Shown here piece after piece: positions 9,383-17,469 of a DNA stretch of 64,000 nucleotides (position 1 is the stretch's first letter; each line of letters opens with the position of its first letter). A program made the translations under genes and the position numbers. Below the pieces are notes generated by a model. That model was not told where the DNA came from. It did not search any database and worked only from the letters and a program-made list of their open reading frames with translations. Source of the stretch: Halorubrum ruber (lineage in GTDB: Archaea > Halobacteriota > Halobacteria > Halobacteriales > Haloferacaceae); the NCBI RefSeq assembly GCF_018228765.1, contig NZ_CP073695.1:372001-436000 (forward strand). Reading direction: 5' to 3'.

Positions 9383-10509
9383 CAGCCGACCACCTCCTCG
9401 ATCGCGTCGACGACGGCGTCGGCGTGCTCGCGCTCGATCGTCAGCGGCGGCAGCAGGCGCAGCACGGTCCGGCCCGCCGGGAGCGCGAGGATCTGGTGGT
9501 CGATCGCGAGGTCGCGCAGCAGGCGGTTCGACCCGCGGCGGACCTCGATCCCGACCATCAGCCCGTCGCCGCGCACGTCGCGGACGTCGTCGCCGAGGCG
9601 GTCGCGGAGCTCGCCGCGGAGGTAGCTCCCGATCTCCTCGGCGTGGTCGGCCAGCTCCTCGCGCTCGATCACGTCGAGGGTGGCGCCCGCGGCCGCGGAG
9701 ACGACCGGGCCGCCCGAGAACGTCGAGCCGTGGTCGCCCGAATCGTCCGCGATCCAGTCGCGGCACAGCGTCGCGCCGATCGGGAGCCCGCTGCCGAGCC
9801 CCTTCGCGGTCGTGAGGATGTCCGGCACCACGTCGTGGCGGTCGGCCGCCCACATCGAGCCCGTGCGGCCGAGCCCGGTCTGGATCTCGTCGAGGATCAT
9901 CGCGGCCCCGCTCGTCGCGGTCGCGACCCGGACGGCCTGGAGGTATTCGGTCGAGACGGGGTTGATCCCGCCCTCGCCTTGGAGCGGCTCGAGGATTACC
10001 GCGGCGGTGTCCTCATCGACCGCCTCGCGCATCGCGTCGGCGTCGCCGTACTCGACGAACTCCACGCCGCCGGCGAGCGGGCCGAACCCCTCCTTGTACT
10101 TCTCTTTCCACGTCGTCGCGAGGGTCCCCATCGTCCGTCCGTGGAACCCCTGCGTGGTCGCGATGATCTTCTCGCGGCCCGTTGCGTGCCGGGCGAACTT
10201 CAGCGCGGCCTCGTTCGCCTCGGTGCCGGAGTTACAGAGCCAGACGTTGTCGACGTCGCCGGGCGCGACCTCGGCCAGCCGCTCGTACAGTGCCGTCCGC
10301 GCCGCGTGCGGGTACGACGCCTGGACGTACATGAGCTCCTCCAGCTGGCTCGTCGCGGCGTCGACGACCTCGGGGTGGCAGTGGCCGACCGGCGTACACG
10401 CGTAGCTGGCGCCGAAGTCGAGGTACTCGGTGCCGTTCGCGTCGGTCACGTGGACCCCGTCGCCGGACGCGATCTCGATCGGCTTCTCGGAGAAGACGAA
10501 GCCGCTCAC
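9382..10509 (-). CDS. argD: LysW-glutamate-semialdehyde (acetylornithine-type) aminotransferase
   Basis: PLP-dependent class III aminotransferase of the ornithine branch, 375 residues. Visible are NSGTEANEAALKFAR, the FHGRTMG loop, LDEIQTGLGRTG and the PLP lysine in TTAKGLGSGLP. It starts with GTG at 10509, overlapping the argB stop as GTGA. In this context the substrate should be LysW-bound glutamate semialdehyde rather than N-acetylglutamate semialdehyde (inference from lysW and argX). Confidence 0.95.
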   Translation of the reverse strand: MSGFVFSEKPIEIASGDGVHVTDANGTEYLDFGASYACTPVGHCHPEVVDAATSQLEELMYVQASYPHAARTALYERLAEVAPGDVDNVWLCNSGTEANEAALKFARHATGREKIIATTQGFHGRTMGTLATTWKEKYKEGFGPLAGGVEFVEYGDADAMREAVDEDTAAVILEPLQGEGGINPVSTEYLQAVRVATATSGAAMILDEIQTGLGRTGSMWAADRHDVVPDILTTAKGLGSGLPIGATLCRDWIADDSGDHGSTFSGGPVVSAAAGATLDVIEREELADHAEEIGSYLRGELRDRLGDDVRDVRGDGLMVGIEVRRGSNRLLRDLAIDHQILALPAGRTVLRLLPPLTIEREHADAVVDAIEEVVG

Positions 10510-11459
10510 GCGGTCTCACCCCCGTCGGTCTCGACGGCGCCGCTCTCGTCGGCCTCCTCGGCCTCGCCGCCGTCCGCGCCGTCGCCCAGCGCCGACCGCT
10601 CGATCGCCGTCCCCTCGCCGCCGAGCGCGGCGACGACCGGGTCGCGGACGTTGGCGTCCGCGATCACGACGCGGCCGGATCCGCCTTCGAGCGCCTCTTT
10701 CGCGGCCATCACCTTCTTGCCCATGAACCCCTCGGCGGCGTCCTCGACGGCCGACAGCTGGTCGGGCGTCGCGGCCGCGTCGATGCGCGTCTCGGGGTCG
10801 TCCGGGTCGGCGTACACGCCGGAGACGTCGGTCAGCAGGACGAGGTCGGCGCCCAGAGCGCCCGCTATCGCGGCCGCGGCGCGGTCGGCGTCCGCGTTGA
10901 CCGGGGTGACCTCGCCGTCGCCCTCGTCGCCAGCCATCGGCGGCGAGACGACCGGGGTGTAGCCGTCGGCGAGGAGCCCGCTGAGCAGGTCGGCGTTCAC
11001 CGACTCGATCTTCCCCGAGTGGTCGCCGCGCCGGATCTTCCGCTTCCCGTCCTCGACGACGCGGACCGCCGACTTACGCGGGCCCGCGAGGAGCCCGCCG
11101 TCGATGCCCGAGAGGCCGACCGCGTCGACCCCGGCCGAGCGGAACTCCGCCGTCAGCTCGGTGTTGAGCTTCCCCGCCATCGCCATCGAGAACGCTTCCA
11201 TCGTCTCCGCGTCGGTGAAGCGGCCGGTGACGCCCGACGCGGACTCGACGTACTCCGGCTCGATGCCGAGCCGTTCGAGCGTCTCGTCGACGACCGTCGA
11301 GCCGCCGTGGACGACGACGACCGCGCGCCCGTTGGCCGTCAGGTGCGCGACGTCGCCGACCGCGCCGGCCGGGTCGACCGCCTTCGCGCCGCCGACCTTG
11401 ACGACGACCGGAGGCTCGTCCGCGGGCGCGTCGCCGGCGGCGGACTGCCCTCCCGTCAT
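10506..11459 (-). CDS. argB: LysW-glutamate kinase (acetylglutamate kinase family)
   Basis: Amino-acid kinase fold protein, 317 residues. It shows VVVKVGGAKAVD near residue 18, VVVHGGSTVVDETLE, the lysine-rich IRRGDHSGKIESVNADLLSGL and VNADADRAAAAIAGAL. It phosphorylates the side chain of carrier-bound glutamate. A 30-residue acidic tail after AIERSALGDG is low complexity. It overlaps argC by four bases (ATGA), again indicating coupled translation. Confidence 0.95.
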   Translation of the reverse strand: MTGGQSAAGDAPADEPPVVVKVGGAKAVDPAGAVGDVAHLTANGRAVVVVHGGSTVVDETLERLGIEPEYVESASGVTGRFTDAETMEAFSMAMAGKLNTELTAEFRSAGVDAVGLSGIDGGLLAGPRKSAVRVVEDGKRKIRRGDHSGKIESVNADLLSGLLADGYTPVVSPPMAGDEGDGEVTPVNADADRAAAAIAGALGADLVLLTDVSGVYADPDDPETRIDAAATPDQLSAVEDAAEGFMGKKVMAAKEALEGGSGRVVIADANVRDPVVAALGGEGTAIERSALGDGADGGEAEEADESGAVETDGGETA

Positions 11460-12505
11460 GGCGATCCCACCGGGTGGAGCCCGTCGAACTCGAGGCCGGC
11501 GGTCTCGGGCAGTCCGAGCGCGACGTTCGCCGCGTGGACCGCCTGGCCGGCGGAGCCCTTGGTCATGTTGTCGATGGCCGAGAAGACGACGACGCGCCGG
11601 TTCCCGGGGTCGAGCTCGAAGCCGACCTCGCCGTGGTTCGTCCCGGCGACCGACTTCGGCTCGGGGTAGCGGTAGACGCCGCCCCCGCCCGAGACGATCC
11701 GCATGAACGGCTCGTCGGCGTAGGCGTCGCGGTACGCGCCCCACAGGTCCCCCTTCGAGACCGGCTCGTCGGGGAAGGCGTGGCAGGTCGCGCTCGCGCC
11801 GCGCACCATGTCGACCGCGTGGACCGTGAAGGAGACGGAGAGCCCGAGGTACGCCTCGATCTCCGCCTCGTGGCGGTGACCGGTGGGCGCGTACGGGCGC
11901 ACGACGCCCGAGCGCTCCGGGTGCGAGGAGGCCGCGCCGCCGCCGGCGCCCCCCTCCGAGGAGCCGACCTTCACGTCGACGACGACCTCGCCCACGTCGG
12001 GACCGAGCGCGCCCGCGTCGACCAGCGGCTTGAGGCCGAGGATCGTCGCAGTCGCGTTGCAGCCGCCGCCGGCGATCAGGTCGGCGCCGGGGAGGTTCTC
12101 GCGGTTCAGCTCCGGGAGCGCGTACTCGGCGCGTTCGAGGTACTCCGGCGACTCGTGGCCGTCGTACCACTCGTCGTAGGCGTCGGCCTCGGGGAGCCGG
12201 AAGTCCGCCGAGAGGTCGACGACGGTGTCCGCGGCCTCGAAGAACTCGTCTATCCGCTCCATCGAGACGCCGTGCGGCGTCGCCGCGAACAGCACGTCGA
12301 CCGATTCGAGGTCGTCGGGGTCCGAGAAGCGCAGGTCGAGCCCGCGCAGGTTCGGGTGCGACCGTCCGACGGTCATGTTGTCCGCCGACCGCGAGGTGGC
12401 CTGGACGACCTCGAAGTCGGGGTGGCCGGCGAGGATCCGCAGCAGCTCGCCGCCGGTGAACCCGGTGCCGCCGACGACGCTCGCGGTGTAGGCGTCGTCG
12501 GTCAT
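11456..12505 (-). CDS. argC: LysW-glutamyl-phosphate reductase
   Basis: NADPH-dependent reductase of carrier-bound glutamyl phosphate, 349 residues. The Rossmann start SVVGGTGFTGGELLRIL, the active-site cysteine in GGGCNATATI and the KVGSSEGGAGGG loop are clear. ATG at 12505 overlaps the argX stop (ATGA). All five genes argX to argE are translationally linked in this way, so they form one operon. Confidence 0.96.
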   Translation of the reverse strand: MTDDAYTASVVGGTGFTGGELLRILAGHPDFEVVQATSRSADNMTVGRSHPNLRGLDLRFSDPDDLESVDVLFAATPHGVSMERIDEFFEAADTVVDLSADFRLPEADAYDEWYDGHESPEYLERAEYALPELNRENLPGADLIAGGGCNATATILGLKPLVDAGALGPDVGEVVVDVKVGSSEGGAGGGAASSHPERSGVVRPYAPTGHRHEAEIEAYLGLSVSFTVHAVDMVRGASATCHAFPDEPVSKGDLWGAYRDAYADEPFMRIVSGGGGVYRYPEPKSVAGTNHGEVGFELDPGNRRVVVFSAIDNMTKGSAGQAVHAANVALGLPETAGLEFDGLHPVGSP

Positions 12506-13431
12506 GCGCTCGCCTCCTCGCTTTCTTCGCTGCCGTCTCCCTCGGCCAGCTCGACCGCCTTCGCCTCCAGCCAGTCGACGACCCGCGCGGGGACGTCGAC
12601 GTCGGTGGCCGAGTCGAGCGCCTTGAACTCGACGGTGTGGTTCACCTCGTGGACGGTGTAGTCGTCCGCGCTGGTCTCGGCGGGGTCGGTGTCCGGGTCG
12701 ACGCCCACCTCCATCAGGTCGACGCCGAGCATGCCGCCGCCGACCGCGGCCGAGGCCTTCTCGACCAGTTCGGTCGCGCGCTCGTCGAGGTCGAACGACT
12801 TCGTCTCGCCGCCCTTCGCGGCGTTCGTGAGCCAGTGGTCCGACGACCGCGTCATCGCCGCGACCGGCTCGCCGTCGACCGCCAGCACGCGGATGTCGCG
12901 GCCGGGCTTGTCGACGAACTCCTGGACGTAGAACACCTTGTGCTCGTAGTGGCCGAGCGTCTCCTTGTGCTCTAAGATCGCTTCGGCGGCGTTGCGCGAG
13001 TCGATCTTCGCCATCAGGCGCCCCCACGAGCCGGTGACCGGCTTGAGAACGCACGGGTAGCCGAACTCCTCGATCGCCTCCAGGGCGGCGTCCTTGGTGA
13101 ACGCGACCTCGGTCGCCGGGGTCGGGATGTCGGCCTCGGCGAGCGCGAGCGAGTTCTTCGCCTTGTCGGCGCAGATGTCGCCCGTCTCCGGGGAGTTCAC
13201 GACGGGGACGCCGTAGCTGTCGATGAAGCGCGTCGCGTACAGCGACCGGCTCGTGGACAGGCAGCGGTCGACGACGATGTCGAGGTCGTCGACGGCCGCC
13301 GTGGTCGACTCTAAGCCGAACCGCTCCTTGCGCACGTCGATCTTCTCGACCTCGTGGCCCCGCTCGCGGAGCTCGTTGAGGAGCAGCTTCTCGTCCTTCC
13401 GGATCCGCGAGTAGAGGATTCCTACGCGCAC
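12502..13431 (-). CDS. argX: Glutamate-LysW ligase ArgX (RimK-type ATP-grasp)
   Basis: Joins the alpha-amino group of glutamate to the C-terminal glutamate of LysW, starting carrier-bound ornithine synthesis. The 309 residues show the LysX/RimK pattern: GYPCVLKPVTGSWGRLM, VFYVQEFVDKPGRDIRVL and the metal-binding VHEVNHTVEFK. GTG at 13431 is chosen because a strong Shine-Dalgarno sequence GGAGGGG lies just upstream. Whether it also acts on alpha-aminoadipate for lysine cannot be told from sequence alone. Confidence 0.92.
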   Translation of the reverse strand: MRVGILYSRIRKDEKLLLNELRERGHEVEKIDVRKERFGLESTTAAVDDLDIVVDRCLSTSRSLYATRFIDSYGVPVVNSPETGDICADKAKNSLALAEADIPTPATEVAFTKDAALEAIEEFGYPCVLKPVTGSWGRLMAKIDSRNAAEAILEHKETLGHYEHKVFYVQEFVDKPGRDIRVLAVDGEPVAAMTRSSDHWLTNAAKGGETKSFDLDERATELVEKASAAVGGGMLGVDLMEVGVDPDTDPAETSADDYTVHEVNHTVEFKALDSATDVDVPARVVDWLEAKAVELAEGDGSEESEEASA

Positions 13432-13509
13432 GTCGACTCCCCTCCGTTCACGTCGGCGCTCACGCGCATGTCGACCACTCGCGTGTCGCGGCCGTGGCGG
13501 TCGTCGCCA

Positions 13510-13698
13510 TTACTCGCCCCAGTCCTCCTCGAGCTCGGGCGCCTCCTCTAAGACGACCGGATCGAGCGAGATGACCTCCAGCTCGGTCCCGGTGACCGGA
13601 CTGTCGATGATCTCGCCGACCTCGACATCGGCCGGGATCTCGATTTCCTCGCCCGTGATCGGGTCCTCCGCGGTCAGCGTGTCGGTGTCGCTCGTCAT
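13510..13698 (-). CDS. lysW: Amino-group carrier protein LysW, lacking the zinc cysteines
   Basis: Small acidic carrier, 62 residues, whose C-terminal glutamate bears the growing ornithine precursor. The end VVLEEAPELEEDWGE carries the invariant EDWGE motif, and VGEIIDSPVTGTELEVISLD matches the family core. In LysW proteins from thermophiles, two cysteine pairs bind zinc; here the positions read AEDPITGEE and IDSPVTGTE, so no cysteine remains. The start at 13698 follows a TATA-like box near 13729. It heads the lysW-argX-argC-argB-argD-argE-argF unit. Confidence 0.92.
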   Translation of the reverse strand: MTSDTDTLTAEDPITGEEIEIPADVEVGEIIDSPVTGTELEVISLDPVVLEEAPELEEDWGE

Positions 13699-13724
13699 CG
13701 TGGCAGACACTCGTCCTCGAATAG

Positions 13725-13733
13725 GCATAAAGG
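13725..13733 (-). promoter_or_regulatory. Likely promoter of the lysW-argF operon
   Basis: On the minus strand cctttatgc is centred about 31 bases before the lysW ATG, the usual TATA position for a leaderless or short-leader transcript. An A+T-rich tract (13741-13761) lies just upstream and could hold a BRE or regulator site. Confidence 0.5.
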
Positions 13734-13920
13734 CTTCGAACTTATTGGATAATTTACATAAGACGGATCGGCCGCTAACGGGATCAGTTCGACGAAATAG
13801 TTCCGTATCGAGATCGGATGTCAGATCTCGGTAGTAAATGTGTCCCCCTACGGGGACGGTCGTCGTCGTCGGTCGGGTCGGTCCCGACCGAGCCGACGAT
13901 GATCTCGCGGTCGTCGCGGC

Positions 13921-15444
13921 TCAGACATAGCGATCGACCTCCGCGTCCAGTGCCTCGCTCGCGTCGGCGAGCGCGTCGCGCTCGGCCGCCAGCGCGGCGT
14001 TGTCTCCCTCGATGCCCGCCTCAGCGGCGGCGAGCTCGTCGGCGACCGCCTCGGGGGCCGGTCCGCCGGCGGAGTCGCGGCTCGCGACGCTTTCGGCCGG
14101 GTCGAGCGCCGACTCCACGTCTTCGCGGCTCACGTACGCGGAGAGGGGCTCGCCGGTCACCTTTCGAGTGGCCTCGTCAACTTTTGCGGCCGCCGCGTCC
14201 GGCGAGTCGCCGTCCGCGACCGTCTCCGCGGCCGCCGCGACGATCTCGTGGGCCGTCCGGAACGGCATGCCGCCCATCGCGAGCAGATCGGCGACCCCGG
14301 TGGCCGTCGAGAATCCCTCGCCCGCGGCGGCCGCGAGCGTGGCCTCGTCCCAGTCGGCGGTCGCGACCGCGCCCGCGGCGACCTCGGTCGCCTCGCACAC
14401 GTCGCCCGCGATCTCAAAGACGCTCGCGTGGGAGCGCTGGAGGTCGCGGTTGTAGGCGCGCGGGAGCCCCTTCAGAAGGCTCAGCGTGCCGGTTGCCTCG
14501 CCGATCGCGTCGCCCGCGACGCCCCGGGTGAGCTCCAGCGTGTCGGGGTTCTTCTTCTGGGGCATGATCGAGGAGGTCGAGGCGTAGTCGTCGGAGAGCT
14601 CCACGACCCCCTTGTTCGAGAAGATGATCAGGTCCTCCGCGAGCCCCGACAGCGTCGTCGCGAGCGTCGCGAGCGCGCTCGCCGACTCCGCGAGGAAGTC
14701 GCGCGCGGCGGCGGCGTCCATCGAGTTGCGGACCGTCCCGTCGAAGCCGAGCAGCTCCGCGGTCCGGTCGCGGTCGACGTCGAACGGCGTCCCCGCGAAC
14801 GCGGCCGCGCCGAGCGGCGAGCGGTTGACCCGGTCGTACGCGTCGAACAGGCGTTCCGTGTCGCGCGCGAGCCCGCCCTCGTACGACAGCAGGTAGTGCG
14901 CGACCGTCGTCGGCTGGGCCGGCTGGAGGTGGGTGTACCCCGGCATCACCGTCTCGGTGTGTTCGCTCGCGACGTCGACGAGCGCCTCGCGGGCGGTGAG
15001 CGTCGCCTCAACCGCGGCGAGCAGGTCCTCGCGCAGGCGGTAGCGGATGCAGGTCGCCACCTCGTCGTTACGCGAGCGGGCGGTGTGCATCCGCCCGCCG
15101 TCCGGGCCGCCCCGGTCGATGACGGCGGTCTCTATCGCCTCGTGGACGTCCTCGCCGTCGGGGAGTTCGTCGTGGCCGGCAGTCTCGACGTCGTCGAGCG
15201 CGGCGAGGATCTCGCCCGCGACCGCCTCGTCGACGATCCCCTGCTCCGCGAGCATGACCACGTGCGCGCGGTCGACCGCGAGGTCGGCCTCGAAGATGGC
15301 CTCGTCGGCCGCGAGGCTCGATAAGAACTCGCGGGCGGGGCCGCCGCTGAAGCGGTCGCGGCGGACGGCAGTGTCGCCGCCGGCCGACGCGCCGCTCGCT
15401 TCGATGTCGGCGTCCGTCGCTGCGTCGGGATCGTCGTCGGTCAT
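13921..15444 (-). CDS. argH: Argininosuccinate lyase
   Basis: Splits argininosuccinate to arginine and fumarate. The 507 residues show the signature SSIMPQKKNPDTLEL, the MHTARSRNDEVAT segment and MPGYTHLQPAQPTT. The last 60 residues, alanine- and glutamate-rich, are longer than in bacterial ArgH (about 460). Its ATG follows the argG stop directly (TAGATG), so the two genes are co-transcribed and likely coupled. Confidence 0.97.
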   Translation of the reverse strand: MTDDDPDAATDADIEASGASAGGDTAVRRDRFSGGPAREFLSSLAADEAIFEADLAVDRAHVVMLAEQGIVDEAVAGEILAALDDVETAGHDELPDGEDVHEAIETAVIDRGGPDGGRMHTARSRNDEVATCIRYRLREDLLAAVEATLTAREALVDVASEHTETVMPGYTHLQPAQPTTVAHYLLSYEGGLARDTERLFDAYDRVNRSPLGAAAFAGTPFDVDRDRTAELLGFDGTVRNSMDAAAARDFLAESASALATLATTLSGLAEDLIIFSNKGVVELSDDYASTSSIMPQKKNPDTLELTRGVAGDAIGEATGTLSLLKGLPRAYNRDLQRSHASVFEIAGDVCEATEVAAGAVATADWDEATLAAAAGEGFSTATGVADLLAMGGMPFRTAHEIVAAAAETVADGDSPDAAAAKVDEATRKVTGEPLSAYVSREDVESALDPAESVASRDSAGGPAPEAVADELAAAEAGIEGDNAALAAERDALADASEALDAEVDRYV

Positions 15445-16674
15445 CTATTCGGACGTGTCCGTTTCGCCGCTCCCGTCGGTGGCCAGCTCCGGCTTCGAGA
15501 CGCTCGCCTTCACGTCGTTCGCGAGGCGCTCTTGGAGCCCGTGGTACTTCGCGACGCCCGTCGCGTCGGACTGGGCGATGCCGGCGACGTCCTCGGTGTT
15601 GAACGAGGCCATCTCCTCGGAGTAGACGGCGTACTCGGAGTCGCGCGCGACGACGCGGCAGTCGCCGCCGGAGACCTTCACCGTCGCCGTGCCGGTCACC
15701 ACGTCCTGTGTCTCGTCGACGAAGGCGTCGAGCGCGTCGACGACGGGCGCGAACACGAGCCCCTCGTACGCCTTCTCGGACCACTCCTGCTCGATCCCTT
15801 TCTTGAACGAGCGCTCGTTCTTCGTGAGGACGAGGTCTTCGAGCGCCTGGTGGGCCGTCAGCAGAACGGTCGCGGCCGGGTGCTCGTAGTTCTCGCGCAC
15901 CTTCAGCCCGAGCATGCGGTCCTCCATCACGTCGGTGCGGCCGACGCCGTAGCCGCCGGCGTACTCGTTGAGGTGCTGGATGAGCGGGACCGGATCCATC
16001 GCCTCGCCGTCGACGGCGACCGGGACGCCCTCCTCGAATGTGATCTCGATGGTGGTCTCGCCTTCCGGCTCCGCGGTCCACTCGTAGATGTCCTCCGGCG
16101 GCTCGTAGTCCGGGTTCTCCAGCTTGCCGCCCTCGACCGCGCGCGACCAGATGTTCTCGTCGATGGACCAGACGCCGCCGTCGCCCGCCTCGACGGGCAG
16201 GTCCTTCTCGGCGGCGTAGTCGATCTCCCACTCGCGGGTGAGGCCGAGTTCGCGCACGGGGGCGATCACTTCGAGGTCGGAGCCGCGCCAGACGGCCTCG
16301 AACCGGAGCTGGTCGTTCCCCTTCCCCGTACAGCCGTGCGCGATGGCGTCACAGCCCTGCTCCTCGGCGACGCCCAGAATGGCCTCGGCGATGACCGGGC
16401 GCGCGAGGGCGGTGCCGAGCGGGTAGCCCTGGTAGTCGGCGTTGGCCTTCACCGCGTCGAAACAGAGGTCCGCGAACTCCTCTTTCGCGTCGACGACGTG
16501 GATGTCGAGTCCCAGCGCTTCGGCGGTCTCTTCGGCCTCGTCGAACTCCTCCGTCGGCTGGCCGACGTCGACGTTGACGCCGATGACCTCGTCGTAGCCG
16601 TACTCCTCTTTCAGTAGCGGTACGCACACTGTCGTGTCGAGTCCCCCGCTGAACGCGAGTGCAACGCTCGTCAT
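15445..16674 (-). CDS. argG: Argininosuccinate synthase
   Basis: ATP-dependent ligation of citrulline and aspartate. The 409 residues open with the P-loop of the N-type ATP pyrophosphatases, LAFSGGLDTTVC, followed by the HGCTGKGNDQLRFE motif and the typical YEHPAATVLLTAHQALEDL segment. A TATA-like box at 16700-16708 lies about 30 bases upstream. It is first in the nine-gene arginine run; the 222-base gap after argH probably separates two transcripts. Confidence 0.97.
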   Translation of the reverse strand: MTSVALAFSGGLDTTVCVPLLKEEYGYDEVIGVNVDVGQPTEEFDEAEETAEALGLDIHVVDAKEEFADLCFDAVKANADYQGYPLGTALARPVIAEAILGVAEEQGCDAIAHGCTGKGNDQLRFEAVWRGSDLEVIAPVRELGLTREWEIDYAAEKDLPVEAGDGGVWSIDENIWSRAVEGGKLENPDYEPPEDIYEWTAEPEGETTIEITFEEGVPVAVDGEAMDPVPLIQHLNEYAGGYGVGRTDVMEDRMLGLKVRENYEHPAATVLLTAHQALEDLVLTKNERSFKKGIEQEWSEKAYEGLVFAPVVDALDAFVDETQDVVTGTATVKVSGGDCRVVARDSEYAVYSEEMASFNTEDVAGIAQSDATGVAKYHGLQERLANDVKASVSKPELATDGSGETDTSE

Positions 16675-16699
16675 TACCAGAGTACACCCGGGCTATGCC

Positions 16700-16708
16700 C
16701 TTAAATTC
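16700..16708 (-). promoter_or_regulatory. Likely promoter of argGH
   Basis: Minus strand gaatttaag is centred about 30 bases from the argG ATG, inside a marked A+T-rich island (16700-16735) that contrasts with the surrounding G+C-rich DNA. Confidence 0.5.
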
Positions 16709-17016
16709 AGCGGTTTTAATTTTGTAAGAAAATCAGAGAGCGGTCGCTCGTGGAACGCGGAGTCGAGACTCTTCGGAACGGAACGGCGCGAACGCGACGA
16801 GAGGTGAAGATTACTGGCCCGAAGGGCCTCGTCGTCGCGCCGCGCCGGAAGCCGGTCGCGGCGGTCGGACGTCTCGTCGCGGTCGCAGGGCTCGTCGGCC
16901 TCGGAAGAGGGCGGCGCCGGAACGAGCCGCTGCGGTCATCACCTGTACGTACCCGATCTCCGGTATAAAAGCGTTCCGTAATACGTGATTGGCAGCGGAT
17001 CGGCGGCGGACTTCTC

Positions 17017-17100
17017 TAAAGCTCTAGTCGCTCGCTTATAAATGGCTGCTAGCGGATCGCCGGCGAACTCCTCCAAATCTCCAGTCGCTCGCTTATAATT
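17017..17100 (+). repeat. Tandem mini-units of the structured repeat family
   Basis: Two shortened units precede copy C: ctaaagctctagtcgctcgc (17016-17035) followed by ttataaat (17036-17043), then caaatctccagtcgctcgc (17074-17092) followed by ttataatt (17093-17100). The spacing from the box at 17036 to 17074 is 38 bases, as in full copies. The last box is the presumed promoter of copy C. From 16741 to about 16960 upstream I see no gene or repeat. Confidence 0.65.
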
Positions 17101-17130
17101 GGGTAGCGATGAATCGACCGAGAACATCTC

Positions 17131-17391
17131 CAAAGCCCCAGCCGGGAGGCGCGCGCACGCTCGCTGCGCTCCTCGTCGCTCGTTTCACTCGCTCCTGCGG
17201 TGCTTACGTCGCCTGCGCGCGCCTCCCGGCTGCCCCTTTGAGTCCCGCCCCCGCACAGCGACCGCACCTCACACCTCCCCAGCCTCGTCAGTCGCCTCCG
17301 CTTCGCTCCGGCGACTGACTCCCTCGCGCGTGCTCCTCGCGGCCGCCTTCGGCGGCCACTCGGAGGCACGCGCCACCGCGCCGCTTTTTAT
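17131..17391 (+). repeat. Structured repeat copy C (candidate RNA gene)
   Basis: CAAAGCCCC from 17131, 38 bases after the box at 17093. First stem agccgggaggcgcgcgca (17140-17157) pairs with 17214-17231 and differs from copy B at paired positions with pairing kept. Second stem gtcagtcgcc/ggcgactgac (17287-17296 with 17310-17319). Third stem gcgcgtgc...gcacgcgc with an inner ggccgcc/ggcggcc hairpin. The end caccgcg is followed by ctttttataag (17384-17393). Confidence 0.88.
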
Positions 17392-17469
17392 AAGTAATCA
17401 TCGCTACGACCCTTTTATTTAAAAACTATCTCGACGCGGCCGGTCTCGAACACCGGCTCCCGCCGTCGC

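Noticed and set aside
16750-16968. Plus-strand frame of 72 codons upstream of repeat copy C
   Set aside because: Arg/Gly/Val-rich, no promoter at the leaderless distance, no resemblance to a protein family.
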